Shown: one piece after another, positions 35,779 through 45,656 of the stretch
How positions within the stretch are numbered: position 1 is the stretch's first letter
Layout: every line of letters begins with the position of its first letter
Source of the DNA: JAKVAV01 sp047633195
GTDB lineage: Bacteria > Bacteroidota > Bacteroidia > Flavobacteriales_D > Cryomorphaceae
Direction: 5' to 3'
Assembly (NCBI GenBank): GCA_047633195.1
Contig: JBLIEU010000004.1
Span: 71,389 to 135,388, forward strand
DNA: 64,000 nt
Translations under genes and position numbers: made by a program
The notes under the pieces: model-generated
Told to the model about the DNA's origin: nothing
Seen by the model: the letters and a program-made list of their open reading frames with translations, nothing else
Databases searched by the model: none

Positions 35779-36687
35779 TTATAGTTGTACGTATCCTTGA
35801 CGTATTTCAGAAACGGCTTGGGTAAGAGTCTTTAAATCTTGATCAGAAATTACAATTTCAGTTTTACCGCCGAGTTGGGTCACACCGTCTTCACCTTCGC
35901 TCACTGTGTTCTTGGCCTCGTTGATTGATACATCGCCATACGCATCTCCAATCTTCTGCAAGTCATCGAGAATAAAATCCAGACGTCCTGATTCATTGTA
36001 GCTCATTACTAGGGCTACCAAGTTGTTGAGGGATATTTTTTGCTCTGCAATACGTTCAATTAGTTTGGGAGATGCTGACTCGCTCGTGGCGGCTATTTGC
36101 GTTCCAAGATAAAGTCCTTCAATCCAACCAGCAGCGATGATCATAGCTGATATATGGTCGCGATCGTTTTCTTTGAGGTAAGAGTCAAGATTATAGTAAG
36201 TATCAGAAATGATGGTTAGGAGTGAATCGCGGTTGTCCACATTCACCTCCATTCTTTCTATTACTTCATCATTGAATGCTTTGCTAAGACCAAGTCCGTC
36301 TGCCAATTTCTTGGTACAACTCAGGTAAAGAATAGATTCTTGGTTCTGATTGAATATGCTGGCATAGCTTAAATCAGCACCGTAAATGCCAAGGTTTAAA
36401 GCTTGCTGGCGAGCAGAAGAATATTCGTTTACGTTTCTCACCTTATTCAAAAAATTGGCATCATACCTAGATCCTGACTTTTTCAATATGGCTGCCATAT
36501 CGAGCGGCGATGGCACTGAGTGAAGAATTTCTTTCACTTTCGTAGTCGCCTCCTCAGAAACTTTATTCGTTTCTTCAGTAGAAATTTCAGCATTGGTAAT
36601 GCTCTCATCTGATACGGCGCCATCATTACATGACCACAGCGTTAAGGAGAACAGAGCAATAAGGATTGGGAAGGTTCTAATTTTCAT
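35779..36687 (-). CDS. Predicted lipoprotein of unknown function
   Basis: A 302-residue protein with a lipoprotein signal (LIALFSLTLWSC; Cys at about residue 20), then an acidic Ser/Thr/Glu-rich linker and a long, mostly helical domain (SSARQQALNLGIYGADLSYASIFNQ, MIIAAGWIEGLYLGTQIA). Similar helical lipoproteins occur in Bacteroidota without assigned function. It is probably co-transcribed with the small secreted protein downstream. Confidence 0.75.
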   Translation of the reverse strand: MKIRTFPILIALFSLTLWSCNDGAVSDESITNAEISTEETNKVSEEATTKVKEILHSVPSPLDMAAILKKSGSRYDANFLNKVRNVNEYSSARQQALNLGIYGADLSYASIFNQNQESILYLSCTKKLADGLGLSKAFNDEVIERMEVNVDNRDSLLTIISDTYYNLDSYLKENDRDHISAMIIAAGWIEGLYLGTQIAATSESASPKLIERIAEQKISLNNLVALVMSYNESGRLDFILDDLQKIGDAYGDVSINEAKNTVSEGEDGVTQLGGKTEIVISDQDLKTLTQAVSEIRQGYVQL

Positions 36688-36810
36688 CAGTTTAAAATAT
36701 GGGTGTAAACAAATTTAGGCTTACGAAATTGAATCATGGCATTAAAACGCGTGATTAATAAACAGCGCTGAGCGATTGTACCGATTTTTAACCCGAAAGG
36801 TTTCAATTGA

Positions 36811-39618
36811 TTAGTGTGCTTCTAGCCAATTGTGTCCAGTGTCCATATCTACCTTCATCGGCACGCTTAAGTCAGTGAAAGCATTCATCATTTCTTGTTC
36901 GACGATTGGTCTGATTTCGTCGAGCTCACTTTGTAGCGCATCGAATACCAATTCATCGTGAACTTGAAGAATCATTTTGGACTTGAACTTCTTCTTTTCA
37001 AAGACAGTGTTGATTCTTACCATCGCCACTTTTATCATGTCAGCAGCAGATCCTTGGATCGGTGCGTTGATGGCATTCCTCTCTGCAAATCCCCTGACCG
37101 TAGGATTTTTACCGTTGATGTCTTTCAAATACCGACGGCGCTTCATGATGGTTTCTACGTAGCCGTTTTTTCTCGCGAAGGCGATGCTTTCGTCCATGTA
37201 TTCTTTGATGCCTGGATATTTTGCGAAGTAGTTTTTGATGAGATCAGCTGCCTCTGATCGACTAACATGGAGCCGCTGAGACAATCCAAAAGCCGAAATC
37301 CCATAGATGATCCCGAAGTTCACCATCTTGGCCTGGCTTCTCATCTCACGGGTTACTTCCTCAATGTCTACATCAAAAACTTTTGCTGCAGTAGCCGCGT
37401 GGATGTCTTCTCCTTCGTTAAATGCTTTCACCATAGCATCATCTCCGCTCAAGTGAGCGATGAGTCTCAATTCAATTTGAGAGTAGTCAGCTGCGAAAAT
37501 AATGTGATCCTTATCGGTTGGTATAAAGGCTTCACGGGTTCTTCTACCAAGTTCGGTTCGGATGGGAATATTTTGGAGATTCGGATTTTGTGAACTCAAC
37601 CGACCAGTAGCGGCAACCGCCTGCATATAGGTGGTATGGATGCGCTCATCTTTCGGGTTAATCAGTTCTGGCAGGGCATCTACATAAGTGCTTTTGAGCT
37701 TCACCACCTGTCGGTATTCCAATAGCTTACTTACAATGGGTTGATTGTGCTCGTACTTCAGCAAGGTTTCCTCGTTGGTACTGTATTGTCCCGACTTGGT
37801 TTTCTTGGGTTTTGAGTCAATCTCTAATTCCTCAAATAGAATAATACCAAGCTGTTTGGGACTTCCAATGTTGAACTCTCGACCAGCCAGTTTGTAGATT
37901 TCTTTTTCTAGATCAACGATTATTCCTTCGAGCTCTTTCGAGAATTCAACCAAGGCTTCACTGTCAATTTTAACTCCTGCAAATTCTATTTTAGCCAACA
38001 CCGCAACCAAGGGCATTTCTACCTCATAAAGCAGGTTTTTCAGTTCGTCAGACGACTCGACTCTTTCCTTGAAATTGGTGTAAAGACGGAAGGTGATATC
38101 CGCATCCTCACTCGCATAGGGTGCAACTTCCTCAACGGGAATATCGCGCATGCTCTTTTGGTTTCTCCCTTTTTTTCCAATCAAGGTTTCAATGGAAATT
38201 GGCCGATAGCCCAGGTAGGTCTCAGACAACTCATCCATGTTGTGCTTCATGTCTGGGTTGATCAAGTAGTGAGCGATCATAGTATCGAAAAGGGGCCCCA
38301 AAACTTCCATGTCGTACCACTTCAATACCGTGATATCGTATTTGAGATTGTGTCCGATTTTCAGGATTTCCTCATTCTCAAAAAAAGATTTGAATTCCTT
38401 GAGGATAAACTGAGCTCCCGCTTGATTTTCAGGAATGGGAATGTAATAGGCTTCGCCCTCTTTCCAGGAAAATGACATACCAACCAATTCGCAATTATTG
38501 GCATCGACTGACGTGGTTTCTGTGTCGAAACAAACCACTTTTTGCTTCATCAAACTTTTGAGGAAAGTGTTGCGTTTGTCTTTCGTTTCGATCAGGCTGT
38601 AATTGACCTTTTCAGGATCGAAAACTTCCATGCTAGTGACAATCTCTTCCTCAGTGTCTTGGGTAGCAGATCCGCCACCTCCGAAGAGATCCATCTGCCC
38701 TCCTGACGAAATCACCTGCTCTCCCGATGAAGCTATTTTTTCGCCTAGAATCCTCTCCGACATAGTTCGGAATTCGAGTTCGGCAAAAATCTCACGAAGT
38801 GCTTCGCGATTGGGTTCTTCCAAAATAACCTCGTCGGCGTTGAACTTGACAGGTACTTCGCAATTGATCGTGGCGAGTTCTTTCGAAAGCAACGCTTGTT
38901 CCTTGTTTTCCTCTACGCGTTCTTTGAGCTTCCCTTTTAATTCGTGAGAATGCGCGATTACACCTTCTACACTTCCGTAATCAGCAATAAGCTTCATGGC
39001 TGTTTTTGGACCTACTCCGGGCACTCCGGGAATGTTGTCGACGGCATCGCCTTGCAGACCCAGAATGTCGATAACCTGCTCCGTTCGTTCAATTCCAAAC
39101 TTCTCGCAAATCTCTTTTATTCCCCAGATTTCACTCGGATTTCCCTGTCGGCCTGGTTTGAACATTTTTACATGTTCCGTTACCAATTGACCGTAGTCTT
39201 TGTCGGGGGTCACCATGAAAACATCGAAGCCTTCCTTTTCGGCCATTTTGGAGATTGTTCCCACCACATCGTCGGCCTCAAATCCCGCCATCTCTAAAAT
39301 CGGAATCCGAAAACCTTCTATGATTCTTCGGATATAAGGGATTGACATTTTGATGTCATCGGGGGTTTCTTCCCGATTGGCCTTGTATTCGGGGTAGATC
39401 TCATTGCGAAATACACCACCGGGCAGATCAAAGGCTATGGCAATATGAGTAGGCTCGTAATTCTTAATAATATCATTCAACGTATTGGTGAAACCAAACA
39501 TCGCCGAGGTATTCATTCCATTGGAACTTACCCGCGGATTGCGAATGAAAGCGTAGTAGGCTCTGTAAATCAGAGCGTAGGCATCAAGAAGGTAGAGGGT
39601 GGGTCTTTTTTGGCTCAT
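36811..39618 (-). CDS. polA: DNA polymerase I
   Basis: Repair and Okazaki-fragment polymerase of 935 residues. The 5'-nuclease domain (~1-290) starts LYLLDAYALIYRAYYAF and holds AGFEADDVVGT. The 3'-5' exonuclease (~330-520) retains its acidic residues (VCFDTETTSV, HNLKYDITVL, YASEDADITF), so proofreading looks intact. The polymerase domain (~540-935) has AADYSQIELRLIAHLSGD, the O-helix RSQAKMVNFGIIYG and LQVHDELVFD. The region 36688-36810 holds no gene. Confidence 0.98.
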   Translation of the reverse strand: MSQKRPTLYLLDAYALIYRAYYAFIRNPRVSSNGMNTSAMFGFTNTLNDIIKNYEPTHIAIAFDLPGGVFRNEIYPEYKANREETPDDIKMSIPYIRRIIEGFRIPILEMAGFEADDVVGTISKMAEKEGFDVFMVTPDKDYGQLVTEHVKMFKPGRQGNPSEIWGIKEICEKFGIERTEQVIDILGLQGDAVDNIPGVPGVGPKTAMKLIADYGSVEGVIAHSHELKGKLKERVEENKEQALLSKELATINCEVPVKFNADEVILEEPNREALREIFAELEFRTMSERILGEKIASSGEQVISSGGQMDLFGGGGSATQDTEEEIVTSMEVFDPEKVNYSLIETKDKRNTFLKSLMKQKVVCFDTETTSVDANNCELVGMSFSWKEGEAYYIPIPENQAGAQFILKEFKSFFENEEILKIGHNLKYDITVLKWYDMEVLGPLFDTMIAHYLINPDMKHNMDELSETYLGYRPISIETLIGKKGRNQKSMRDIPVEEVAPYASEDADITFRLYTNFKERVESSDELKNLLYEVEMPLVAVLAKIEFAGVKIDSEALVEFSKELEGIIVDLEKEIYKLAGREFNIGSPKQLGIILFEELEIDSKPKKTKSGQYSTNEETLLKYEHNQPIVSKLLEYRQVVKLKSTYVDALPELINPKDERIHTTYMQAVAATGRLSSQNPNLQNIPIRTELGRRTREAFIPTDKDHIIFAADYSQIELRLIAHLSGDDAMVKAFNEGEDIHAATAAKVFDVDIEEVTREMRSQAKMVNFGIIYGISAFGLSQRLHVSRSEAADLIKNYFAKYPGIKEYMDESIAFARKNGYVETIMKRRRYLKDINGKNPTVRGFAERNAINAPIQGSAADMIKVAMVRINTVFEKKKFKSKMILQVHDELVFDALQSELDEIRPIVEQEMMNAFTDLSVPMKVDMDTGHNWLEAH

Positions 39619-39671
39619 GGGAAATAATTGCAGACTTCGAATATAATCAAAGCCGCTTTCTAACCCATAAT

Positions 39672-41144
39672 TTATCCGATCTCGTAAGTGGTGCCTTCCG
39701 GCGAATCCTTTAGAACAACTCCAATTTTGGATAGCTCATTTCTGATCTGATCGGCTGTAGTGAAGTCCTTATTCAGTTTTGCTGATTGGCGCAACTTGAT
39801 GACTAAATCCATCAAGCCGTTGGCTATTTCACCTCCACCTGCAGCTTCATCAGCTTCATTCTGGAAACCGAGTATGTCGAAAATATATATGTCGAAAAGT
39901 GATTTTAATTTTTTCAAATCGCCATCCGATATTTTCTCTTTTCCACTGTCGATGAGGTTCACCATTTTCACTCCTTCGAACAAGTGTGAGAGCAGAATGG
40001 GGGTATTAAAATCATCGTCCATCGCAGTTTTACATTTCGCTGCTAAGGCATCAATATCTATCGAAGAAGATTCCGAAGTCTTCAACTCTTGCAGACGAGC
40101 ATGACTTTCCATAAGCCGCTTGAATCCTTTTTCTGCGCCTCTCAAAGCTTCATTGGAAAAGTCGAGGGTACTGGAGTAATGACTTTGAAGCATAAAGAAT
40201 CGCACAGTCATTGGCGAAAAGCCTTGCTCCAGAAGTTTGTGGTTCCCAGTAATTAATTCTTCGGGAGTAAATCCATTTCCTTCGCTTTTGGACATTTTTC
40301 TTCCTTGTACGGTAAGCATATTTCCGTGCATCCAGATTCGTGGACCTGCTTTTCCTGTGGCTCCTATATTTTGAGCGATCTCGCAGTCGTGGTGTGGAAA
40401 TTTCAAGTCCATTCCACCGCCGTGAATATCAAACTCTTCTCCTAGATACTTTCTGCTCATAGCAGAGCACTCGAGATGCCAACCTGGAAATCCTTGACCC
40501 CAAGGCGATGGCCAATACATAATATGTCCTTTCTCAGCTTTCTTCCAAATAGCGAAATCGAGAGGATCTCTTTTTTGACTTTGTCCGTCCAGGGTTCGTG
40601 TATTGTTTTGTAGGTCGTCAATGTTGCGACCTGAAAGCTTTCCGTATCCGAATTCTGAGTCGAACTTCCGAACATCGAAATAGACCGAGCCGTCTACCAC
40701 ATAACCAAACTCTCGATCGATGATCTGTTTTATCATTTCAATCTGTTCGATAATATGACCGGTAGCCGTTGGCTCGATAGAAGGAGGTAAAATATTGAAG
40801 ATGCCCATCACATCGTGAAATCCATAAGTGTACTTCTGTACAACCTCCATGGGTTCTATCTGCTCTAAGCGGGCCTTTTTGGCAATTTTGTCTTCTCCCT
40901 GATCAGCATCGTCAGAAAGATGGCCAACATCGGTGATGTTGCGCACATAGCGCACCTTGTATCCTAAGAAAGTCAGGTACCTGAATACAATGTCGAATGC
41001 TAAGAATGATCTCACATTTCCCAAATGCACATCGCTGTATACGGTGGGGCCGCAAACATAAAGCCCGACGTGTGGGGGATTGAGTGGCTCGAATTCTACT
41101 TTTTCCCTAGTGAGGGTGTTGAAGATTTTGAGTTTGGATTCCAT
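39672..41144 (-). CDS. cysS: Cysteinyl-tRNA synthetase
   Basis: Class I synthetase of 490 residues charging tRNA-Cys. Signatures are YVCGPTVYSDVHLGNVRS (HIGH-type motif HLGN and the first zinc Cys), GWHLECSAMS, the zinc histidines in HHDCEIAQ and KMSKSEGN near residue 281. The C-terminal helical domain is complete. It follows the MORN-protein gene, with 39 bp between, on the same strand. Confidence 0.97.
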   Translation of the reverse strand: MESKLKIFNTLTREKVEFEPLNPPHVGLYVCGPTVYSDVHLGNVRSFLAFDIVFRYLTFLGYKVRYVRNITDVGHLSDDADQGEDKIAKKARLEQIEPMEVVQKYTYGFHDVMGIFNILPPSIEPTATGHIIEQIEMIKQIIDREFGYVVDGSVYFDVRKFDSEFGYGKLSGRNIDDLQNNTRTLDGQSQKRDPLDFAIWKKAEKGHIMYWPSPWGQGFPGWHLECSAMSRKYLGEEFDIHGGGMDLKFPHHDCEIAQNIGATGKAGPRIWMHGNMLTVQGRKMSKSEGNGFTPEELITGNHKLLEQGFSPMTVRFFMLQSHYSSTLDFSNEALRGAEKGFKRLMESHARLQELKTSESSSIDIDALAAKCKTAMDDDFNTPILLSHLFEGVKMVNLIDSGKEKISDGDLKKLKSLFDIYIFDILGFQNEADEAAGGGEIANGLMDLVIKLRQSAKLNKDFTTADQIRNELSKIGVVLKDSPEGTTYEIG

Positions 41145-41183
41145 GCGAGGATAAATAGGTTAAACGTTGGCGGCCAAAAATAC

Positions 41184-42074
41184 TTAATTGTTGGAATCTT
41201 CGAGAACTCCATATCCTATGAATTTCCCTTCTTTATAAACCTCTACTTTTTTGAGGTTGCCGTTTGGATCATACCTATTCCATTTGCCGTTCCAGAGTCG
41301 GCCGTTTTTGAATTCACCAATCTGAGTTATTTGCTTTCTGTGATTGTAGAGTGCGTTTTGTCCGCTTCTTTCAAATTCCAGAACACTGGCCTTTTTTTTC
41401 TCCAAAGGGGTTTTGATATTCTCGGGCACTTCAGGCATTTCTACTTTAGCGTATTCTTCCTTGGTCGGCTCAAAAGATTTAATCGAATTCTCCTTTACCA
41501 ATCCATCAATCACGGTCTTCTCTATTTTCGGTTTCCCGTCGGGATAGAAAGTTTTGTAGAATCCATTTGCAACTCCTTCTTCCACTTCTACTGTGAGTTG
41601 GAGATTGCCATTATCGTAGTAATAGTTTTGCACCCCGTCTCTTTTACCGCCTGAGGTAAAGGTGAAATCTTGCGCGAGCTTTCCATTCTTGTGGTAGCGT
41701 TTAAAGACTCCAATATTTTTATTCCCTTGCCAATTGCCTTCTTCTTCTAGCTTACCATTTGGGTAATATACCTTGTATAAACCTCTAGGCATGTTATTTT
41801 TAAAGGCGATCTCATTTCGCAAGACACCCGAAGGATAGTATTTTTTCCAAACCCCAATTTTCTTATGGCTTTCGTAGTTTCCTTCTTCTACGACTTGCTT
41901 ATCGCGAAAGCCATCCTCTATTGTCATAGAGCCTGTAATTTTCCAATATCCTTGTCTCTTGCCATTGGTATCAATCGCATTGATCTCTTCCCCACCTCGG
42001 CACACCAAAGTGAAACAAAACACCAGAATGAAGGTGCTGAAAACATGCAAAAATGAATTTTGTAGGGTGCGCAT
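41184..42074 (-). CDS. Secreted MORN_2-repeat protein
   Basis: A 296-residue protein with an N-terminal hydrophobic signal (VFSTFILVFCFTLVC). At least seven MORN_2/YwqK-type repeats follow, each with the core YYPNGKLxxEGxW then GVxKxY, for example YYPSGVLRNEIAF, YYPNGKLEEEGNW, YHKNGKLAQDFTF and YYDNGNLQLTVEV. The end carries one more unit after a Lys/Glu-rich linker. The function is unknown. It is a longer relative of the lipoprotein at 1479. Confidence 0.8.
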   Translation of the reverse strand: MRTLQNSFLHVFSTFILVFCFTLVCRGGEEINAIDTNGKRQGYWKITGSMTIEDGFRDKQVVEEGNYESHKKIGVWKKYYPSGVLRNEIAFKNNMPRGLYKVYYPNGKLEEEGNWQGNKNIGVFKRYHKNGKLAQDFTFTSGGKRDGVQNYYYDNGNLQLTVEVEEGVANGFYKTFYPDGKPKIEKTVIDGLVKENSIKSFEPTKEEYAKVEMPEVPENIKTPLEKKKASVLEFERSGQNALYNHRKQITQIGEFKNGRLWNGKWNRYDPNGNLKKVEVYKEGKFIGYGVLEDSNN

Positions 42075-42137
42075 AGCGTGTCCTTTTCTACCGCTGCATA
42101 CGTCAAAACGGCAAAAATGTTTCTGCCAACTAAAGGA

Positions 42138-42228
42138 TGTCCATAGAATCGAGTGTCTTGGAAAGAGAGTTTATTAGAAAGTCCCTAGATCAAGCCGAAG
42201 ACATGACAGTGGACTCTGTAGATGGACA
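42138..42228 (-). repeat. Dispersed 3'-flank repeat, copy R4 (short)
   Basis: A 91-bp copy in minus orientation that starts 2 nt after the threonine dehydrogenase stop. The termini are TGTCCAT and ATGGACA, a perfect 7-bp inverted pair. The 5' half (AGAGTCC, then TCATGTCTTCGGCTTGAT) matches R3, and the 3' half (CTAGGGACTTTCTAATAAAC) matches R2 and R3. About 150 bp of middle sequence is missing, so it is an internally deleted copy with both ends kept. Confidence 0.75.
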
Positions 42229-42230
42229 AT

Positions 42231-43178
42231 TTAGACTACCTCACGGAGGTTCACCAGCATGTCGTTCACGAGATCTTCAAGGCCGAAGTCAGGCTTCCAA
42301 CCCCAGTCCTTAAGAGCTAAGCTGTCGTCAAGTGTTGATGGCCAACTTTTGGCAATAAGATCGCGGTAGTCAGGGGTGTAAGAAACGGTGAAATCGGGAA
42401 TCTCTTTTCGAATCGCATCGCTAAGAGTTTTTGGTGTGAAAGAAACACCTGAGATATTATATGATGTGCGAAGCGAGATATTTTCTTCAGGAGCATCCAT
42501 GATCTCAAGTATAGACTTGATGGCATCGGGCATGTACATCATAGGTAGTTCCGAATCTTCGCTGAGGAAGCAGTCGTAGTGCCTATTCTTGACGGCTTCA
42601 TGGAAAATGTGAACGGCGTAATCTGTTGTTCCGCCTCCAGGTGCACTTTTGTAACCAACGATTCCAGGGAAACGAACGCTTCTGATATCGACACCGTAAC
42701 GTTTGTGGTAATATTCACACCAGCTCTCACCAGCTACTTTGGAGATGCCATAAACGGTTGTGGGTTCCATAATAGTGCGCTGTGGAGTATTGTTTTTCGG
42801 GGTGTTCGGCCCAAAAACGGCAATGGAACTTGGCCAAAAGATTCGCTTAATTTGACCTTCTCGGGACAGATCAAGCACATTGCTCAATCCATTCATATTT
42901 AAGTCCCAACCCAGCGCTGGGTTTTGCTCTGCCGTAGCGGAAAGTAAGGCTGCCAATAGGTAAATTTCCGAGACGTTATTCTGTTTCACCACTTCAAAGA
43001 GTTTCTCCTTGTCAAGGATATTCAGCTTTTCAAAAGGTCCCTCTAAAAGAGCCTCAGGTGGTGAGCCTGTAATGTCGGTGGCAATGACGCGATCAGCACC
43101 ATAAACTTCACGCAGCTTAAGCGTAAGTTCAGTACCGATTTGTCCTGCGGCTCCGATTACTAGAATGTTTGAAGGCAT
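42231..43178 (-). CDS. L-threonine 3-dehydrogenase, short-chain (SDR) type
   Basis: Extended-SDR enzyme of 315 residues oxidising threonine to 2-amino-3-ketobutyrate with NAD. The dinucleotide loop is IGAAGQIGTEL (residues 7-17) and the catalytic YxxxK is in TTVYGISKVAGE. The segments IFWPSSIAVFGPNTP and RFPGIVGYKSAPGGGTTDYAV are characteristic of this TDH subgroup rather than the zinc-dependent one. A single-gene unit; repeat R4 follows its stop directly. Confidence 0.92.
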   Translation of the reverse strand: MPSNILVIGAAGQIGTELTLKLREVYGADRVIATDITGSPPEALLEGPFEKLNILDKEKLFEVVKQNNVSEIYLLAALLSATAEQNPALGWDLNMNGLSNVLDLSREGQIKRIFWPSSIAVFGPNTPKNNTPQRTIMEPTTVYGISKVAGESWCEYYHKRYGVDIRSVRFPGIVGYKSAPGGGTTDYAVHIFHEAVKNRHYDCFLSEDSELPMMYMPDAIKSILEIMDAPEENISLRTSYNISGVSFTPKTLSDAIRKEIPDFTVSYTPDYRDLIAKSWPSTLDDSLALKDWGWKPDFGLEDLVNDMLVNLREVV

Positions 43179-43280
43179 GAATAACGTATTAGATTAAGCG
43201 CAGCGAATTTAGTCAATTGTTGGTTGTAAATTTTGTCGTTCAATATCCCTTTGCCGCCCTTTCTTCCACTTTTCATTTGG

Positions 43281-43288
43281 TATATTTG
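43281..43288 (+). promoter_or_regulatory. -7 element of hmgA-hpd promoter
   Basis: TATATTTG matches TAnnTTTG and lies 23 nt before the ATG at 43312. This placement rules against an upstream in-frame GTG at 43288 as the start of hmgA. Confidence 0.5.
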
Positions 43289-43311
43289 TGAGCCAACTAC
43301 TAAACAGCACT

Positions 43312-44475
43312 ATGCCATTATATCATCAACTCGGAAAGATTCCACACAAACGCCACACGGTATTTAAAAAACCCGATGGAGGGCTCTACTATGAGCAGCT
43401 TTTCGGTACCGTAGGTTTCGATGGAATGTCATCACTTCTCTACCATACCCATCGCCCTACACAAGTTAGTGATTTAGGAAAGATATTGGATGTCTCTCCG
43501 AAAATAGCTGTAGAGAAAAATCTGAAAGCCTATCGGTTTAAGGGGTTTCAAGTGCCTAGTGAGGATGACTTCTTGGAAAGTAGAAAGCCCGTTTTGGTAA
43601 ACAGTGATTGCTATATTGAATTAGCATCTCCTAGAAAATCCATGACGGATTATTTTTATAAAAATGCCGATGCCGATGAGGTTATTTTTGTTCACCGTGG
43701 AAAAGGAACGCTCAAAACGTTCTTGGGTGATTTGACCTTCTCTTATGGCGACTACTTGGTTATTCCTCGTGGTATGATTTATCAAATCCATTTCGAATCG
43801 GAAGACAATAAACTATTCATCGTTCAGTCTTTTAGTCCGATTTATACCCCGAAGCGTTACCGCAATTATTTCGGTCAACTTTTGGAGCATTCGCCCTACT
43901 GCGAAAGAGATATTCGAAGGCCGCAGAACCTGAATCCGATTGACGAGAAGGGAGAATTTTTGATGAAAATCAAGAAGGAAGATATGCTCCACCACTTCAC
44001 CTACGCCACGCATCCTTTTGATGTAGTCGGGTGGGATGGATACAATTATCCTTACGCTTTTTCGATTCACGACTTTGAGCCCATTACCGGAAGGGTGCAT
44101 CAACCGCCTCCTGTTCACCAAACTTTTGAATCGGCTCAATTTGTTATTTGCTCATTCTGCCCGAGAATGTACGATTACCACCCTGAGTCAATCCCAGCGC
44201 CTTACAGCCATTCAAACATTGACTCCGATGAGGTGCTCTATTATGTGGATGGCGACTTTATGAGCAGAAATGACGTTGATGCAGGACACATTAGTTTGCA
44301 TCCCGCTGGAATTCCCCACGGTCCCCACCCAGGTGCCGCTGAGCGAAGCATTGGGAAAAAGGAAACCGAAGAATTGGCCGTTATGGTCGATACATTCAAG
44401 CCTTTGAAGCTTACAAATTATGCAGTCGGCATTGCCGACGATACTTATTGGAAATCGTGGCTAGATCACGATTAA
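43312..44475 (+). CDS. hmgA: Homogentisate 1,2-dioxygenase
   Basis: Opens the ring of homogentisate to maleylacetoacetate in tyrosine breakdown. From ATG 43312 the protein has 387 residues and opens MPLYHQLGKIPHKRHTVF, the usual family start. The cupin iron site is visible in SNIDSDEVLYYVDGDF (Glu ligand) and HPAGIPHGPHPGA (His ligands). It is followed 38 bp later by hpd, which makes its substrate, so the order downstream-enzyme then upstream-enzyme forms a two-gene pathway operon. Confidence 0.96.
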   Translation: MPLYHQLGKIPHKRHTVFKKPDGGLYYEQLFGTVGFDGMSSLLYHTHRPTQVSDLGKILDVSPKIAVEKNLKAYRFKGFQVPSEDDFLESRKPVLVNSDCYIELASPRKSMTDYFYKNADADEVIFVHRGKGTLKTFLGDLTFSYGDYLVIPRGMIYQIHFESEDNKLFIVQSFSPIYTPKRYRNYFGQLLEHSPYCERDIRRPQNLNPIDEKGEFLMKIKKEDMLHHFTYATHPFDVVGWDGYNYPYAFSIHDFEPITGRVHQPPPVHQTFESAQFVICSFCPRMYDYHPESIPAPYSHSNIDSDEVLYYVDGDFMSRNDVDAGHISLHPAGIPHGPHPGAAERSIGKKETEELAVMVDTFKPLKLTNYAVGIADDTYWKSWLDHD

Positions 44476-44513
44476 AAACCAGTGCCACCTACGAATTTTA
44501 ATACACTACTATC

Positions 44514-45656
44514 ATGGAATCAACTTCAGAATCAACACTTAATCTCAAAAAGATTAATCCCGAGGCGGGAGATTTTCTTCCGCTCAATGGAACCGATTAC
44601 GTAGAGCTCTTCGTTGGAAATGCGAAGCAATCTGCTCATTATTACAAGACGGCATTCGGTTTTCAATCCGAGGCTTATTCAGGATTGGAGACGGGTCGAA
44701 AGGATCAGACTTCTTATGTGCTGCGCCAAGATAAAATCAGATTAGTTCTTACCACACCGCTTACTCCCGATAGCCCCATTAACGAGCACATCCGCAAGCA
44801 CGGAGATGGAGTGAAAGTGGTTGCCCTCTGGGTAGATGACGCGACCAAATCTTGGGAAGAAACGACCAAACGAGGCGCAAAATCATTCATGGAACCTGTC
44901 ACTATTGAAGATGAGCACGGCCACGTCGTTAAGTCGGGGATACACACTTACGGCGAGACTGTTCACATTTTTGTGGAGCGAAAAAACTACAATGGTGTTT
45001 TCTTACCAGGTTATAAAAAATGGGAAAGTCATTACAACCCTAGTTCAGTAGGTCTAAAATTCATCGACCACATGGTAGGAAATGTAGGTTGGGGTGAAAT
45101 GAATAAGTGGGTTGATTTCTATGCCGAAGTGATGGGCTTTGTCCAGCTCATGTCCTTTGACGATAAAGACATTAGCACCGAATACACCGCCTTGATGAGT
45201 AAGGTGATGAGCAACGGAAATGGTCGAATCAAATTTCCGATTAACGAACCTGCTGAGGGAAAGAAGAAATCGCAGATTGAAGAGTACATCGACTTTTACG
45301 AAGGCGCGGGAGTGCAGCACATCGCGCTTGCAACGGACAATATCATTGAAACCGTGACAGCGCTTCAAAGCCGTGGAGTCGAGTTCTTGTACGTTCCCGA
45401 AACGTATTATGAAACCGTTTTGGATCGAGTAGGAGAGATTGATGAAGATTTAGCACCACTCAAAGAACTAGGAATCTTGATAGACCGCGACGATGAGGGA
45501 TACTTGCTCCAAATTTTCACAAAGCCAGTTGTCGATCGACCTACTATGTTTTTCGAGATTATTCAGCGCAAGGGAGCTCTGAGTTTTGGTAAAGGAAACT
45601 TCAAGGCACTTTTTGAAGCAATTGAGCGTGAGCAGGAAGCACGAGGGACTCTTTAA
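44514..45656 (+). CDS. hpd: 4-hydroxyphenylpyruvate dioxygenase
   Basis: Converts 4-hydroxyphenylpyruvate to homogentisate. A two-domain vicinal-oxygen-chelate protein of 380 residues. Iron ligands are visible as His in KFIDHMVGNV, His in GVQHIALAT and Glu in MFFEIIQRKG. The segment LGILIDRDDEGYLLQIFTKPV is diagnostic. It is second in the operon with hmgA. No maleylacetoacetate isomerase or fumarylacetoacetase gene is in this window. Confidence 0.97.
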   Translation: MESTSESTLNLKKINPEAGDFLPLNGTDYVELFVGNAKQSAHYYKTAFGFQSEAYSGLETGRKDQTSYVLRQDKIRLVLTTPLTPDSPINEHIRKHGDGVKVVALWVDDATKSWEETTKRGAKSFMEPVTIEDEHGHVVKSGIHTYGETVHIFVERKNYNGVFLPGYKKWESHYNPSSVGLKFIDHMVGNVGWGEMNKWVDFYAEVMGFVQLMSFDDKDISTEYTALMSKVMSNGNGRIKFPINEPAEGKKKSQIEEYIDFYEGAGVQHIALATDNIIETVTALQSRGVEFLYVPETYYETVLDRVGEIDEDLAPLKELGILIDRDDEGYLLQIFTKPVVDRPTMFFEIIQRKGALSFGKGNFKALFEAIEREQEARGTL

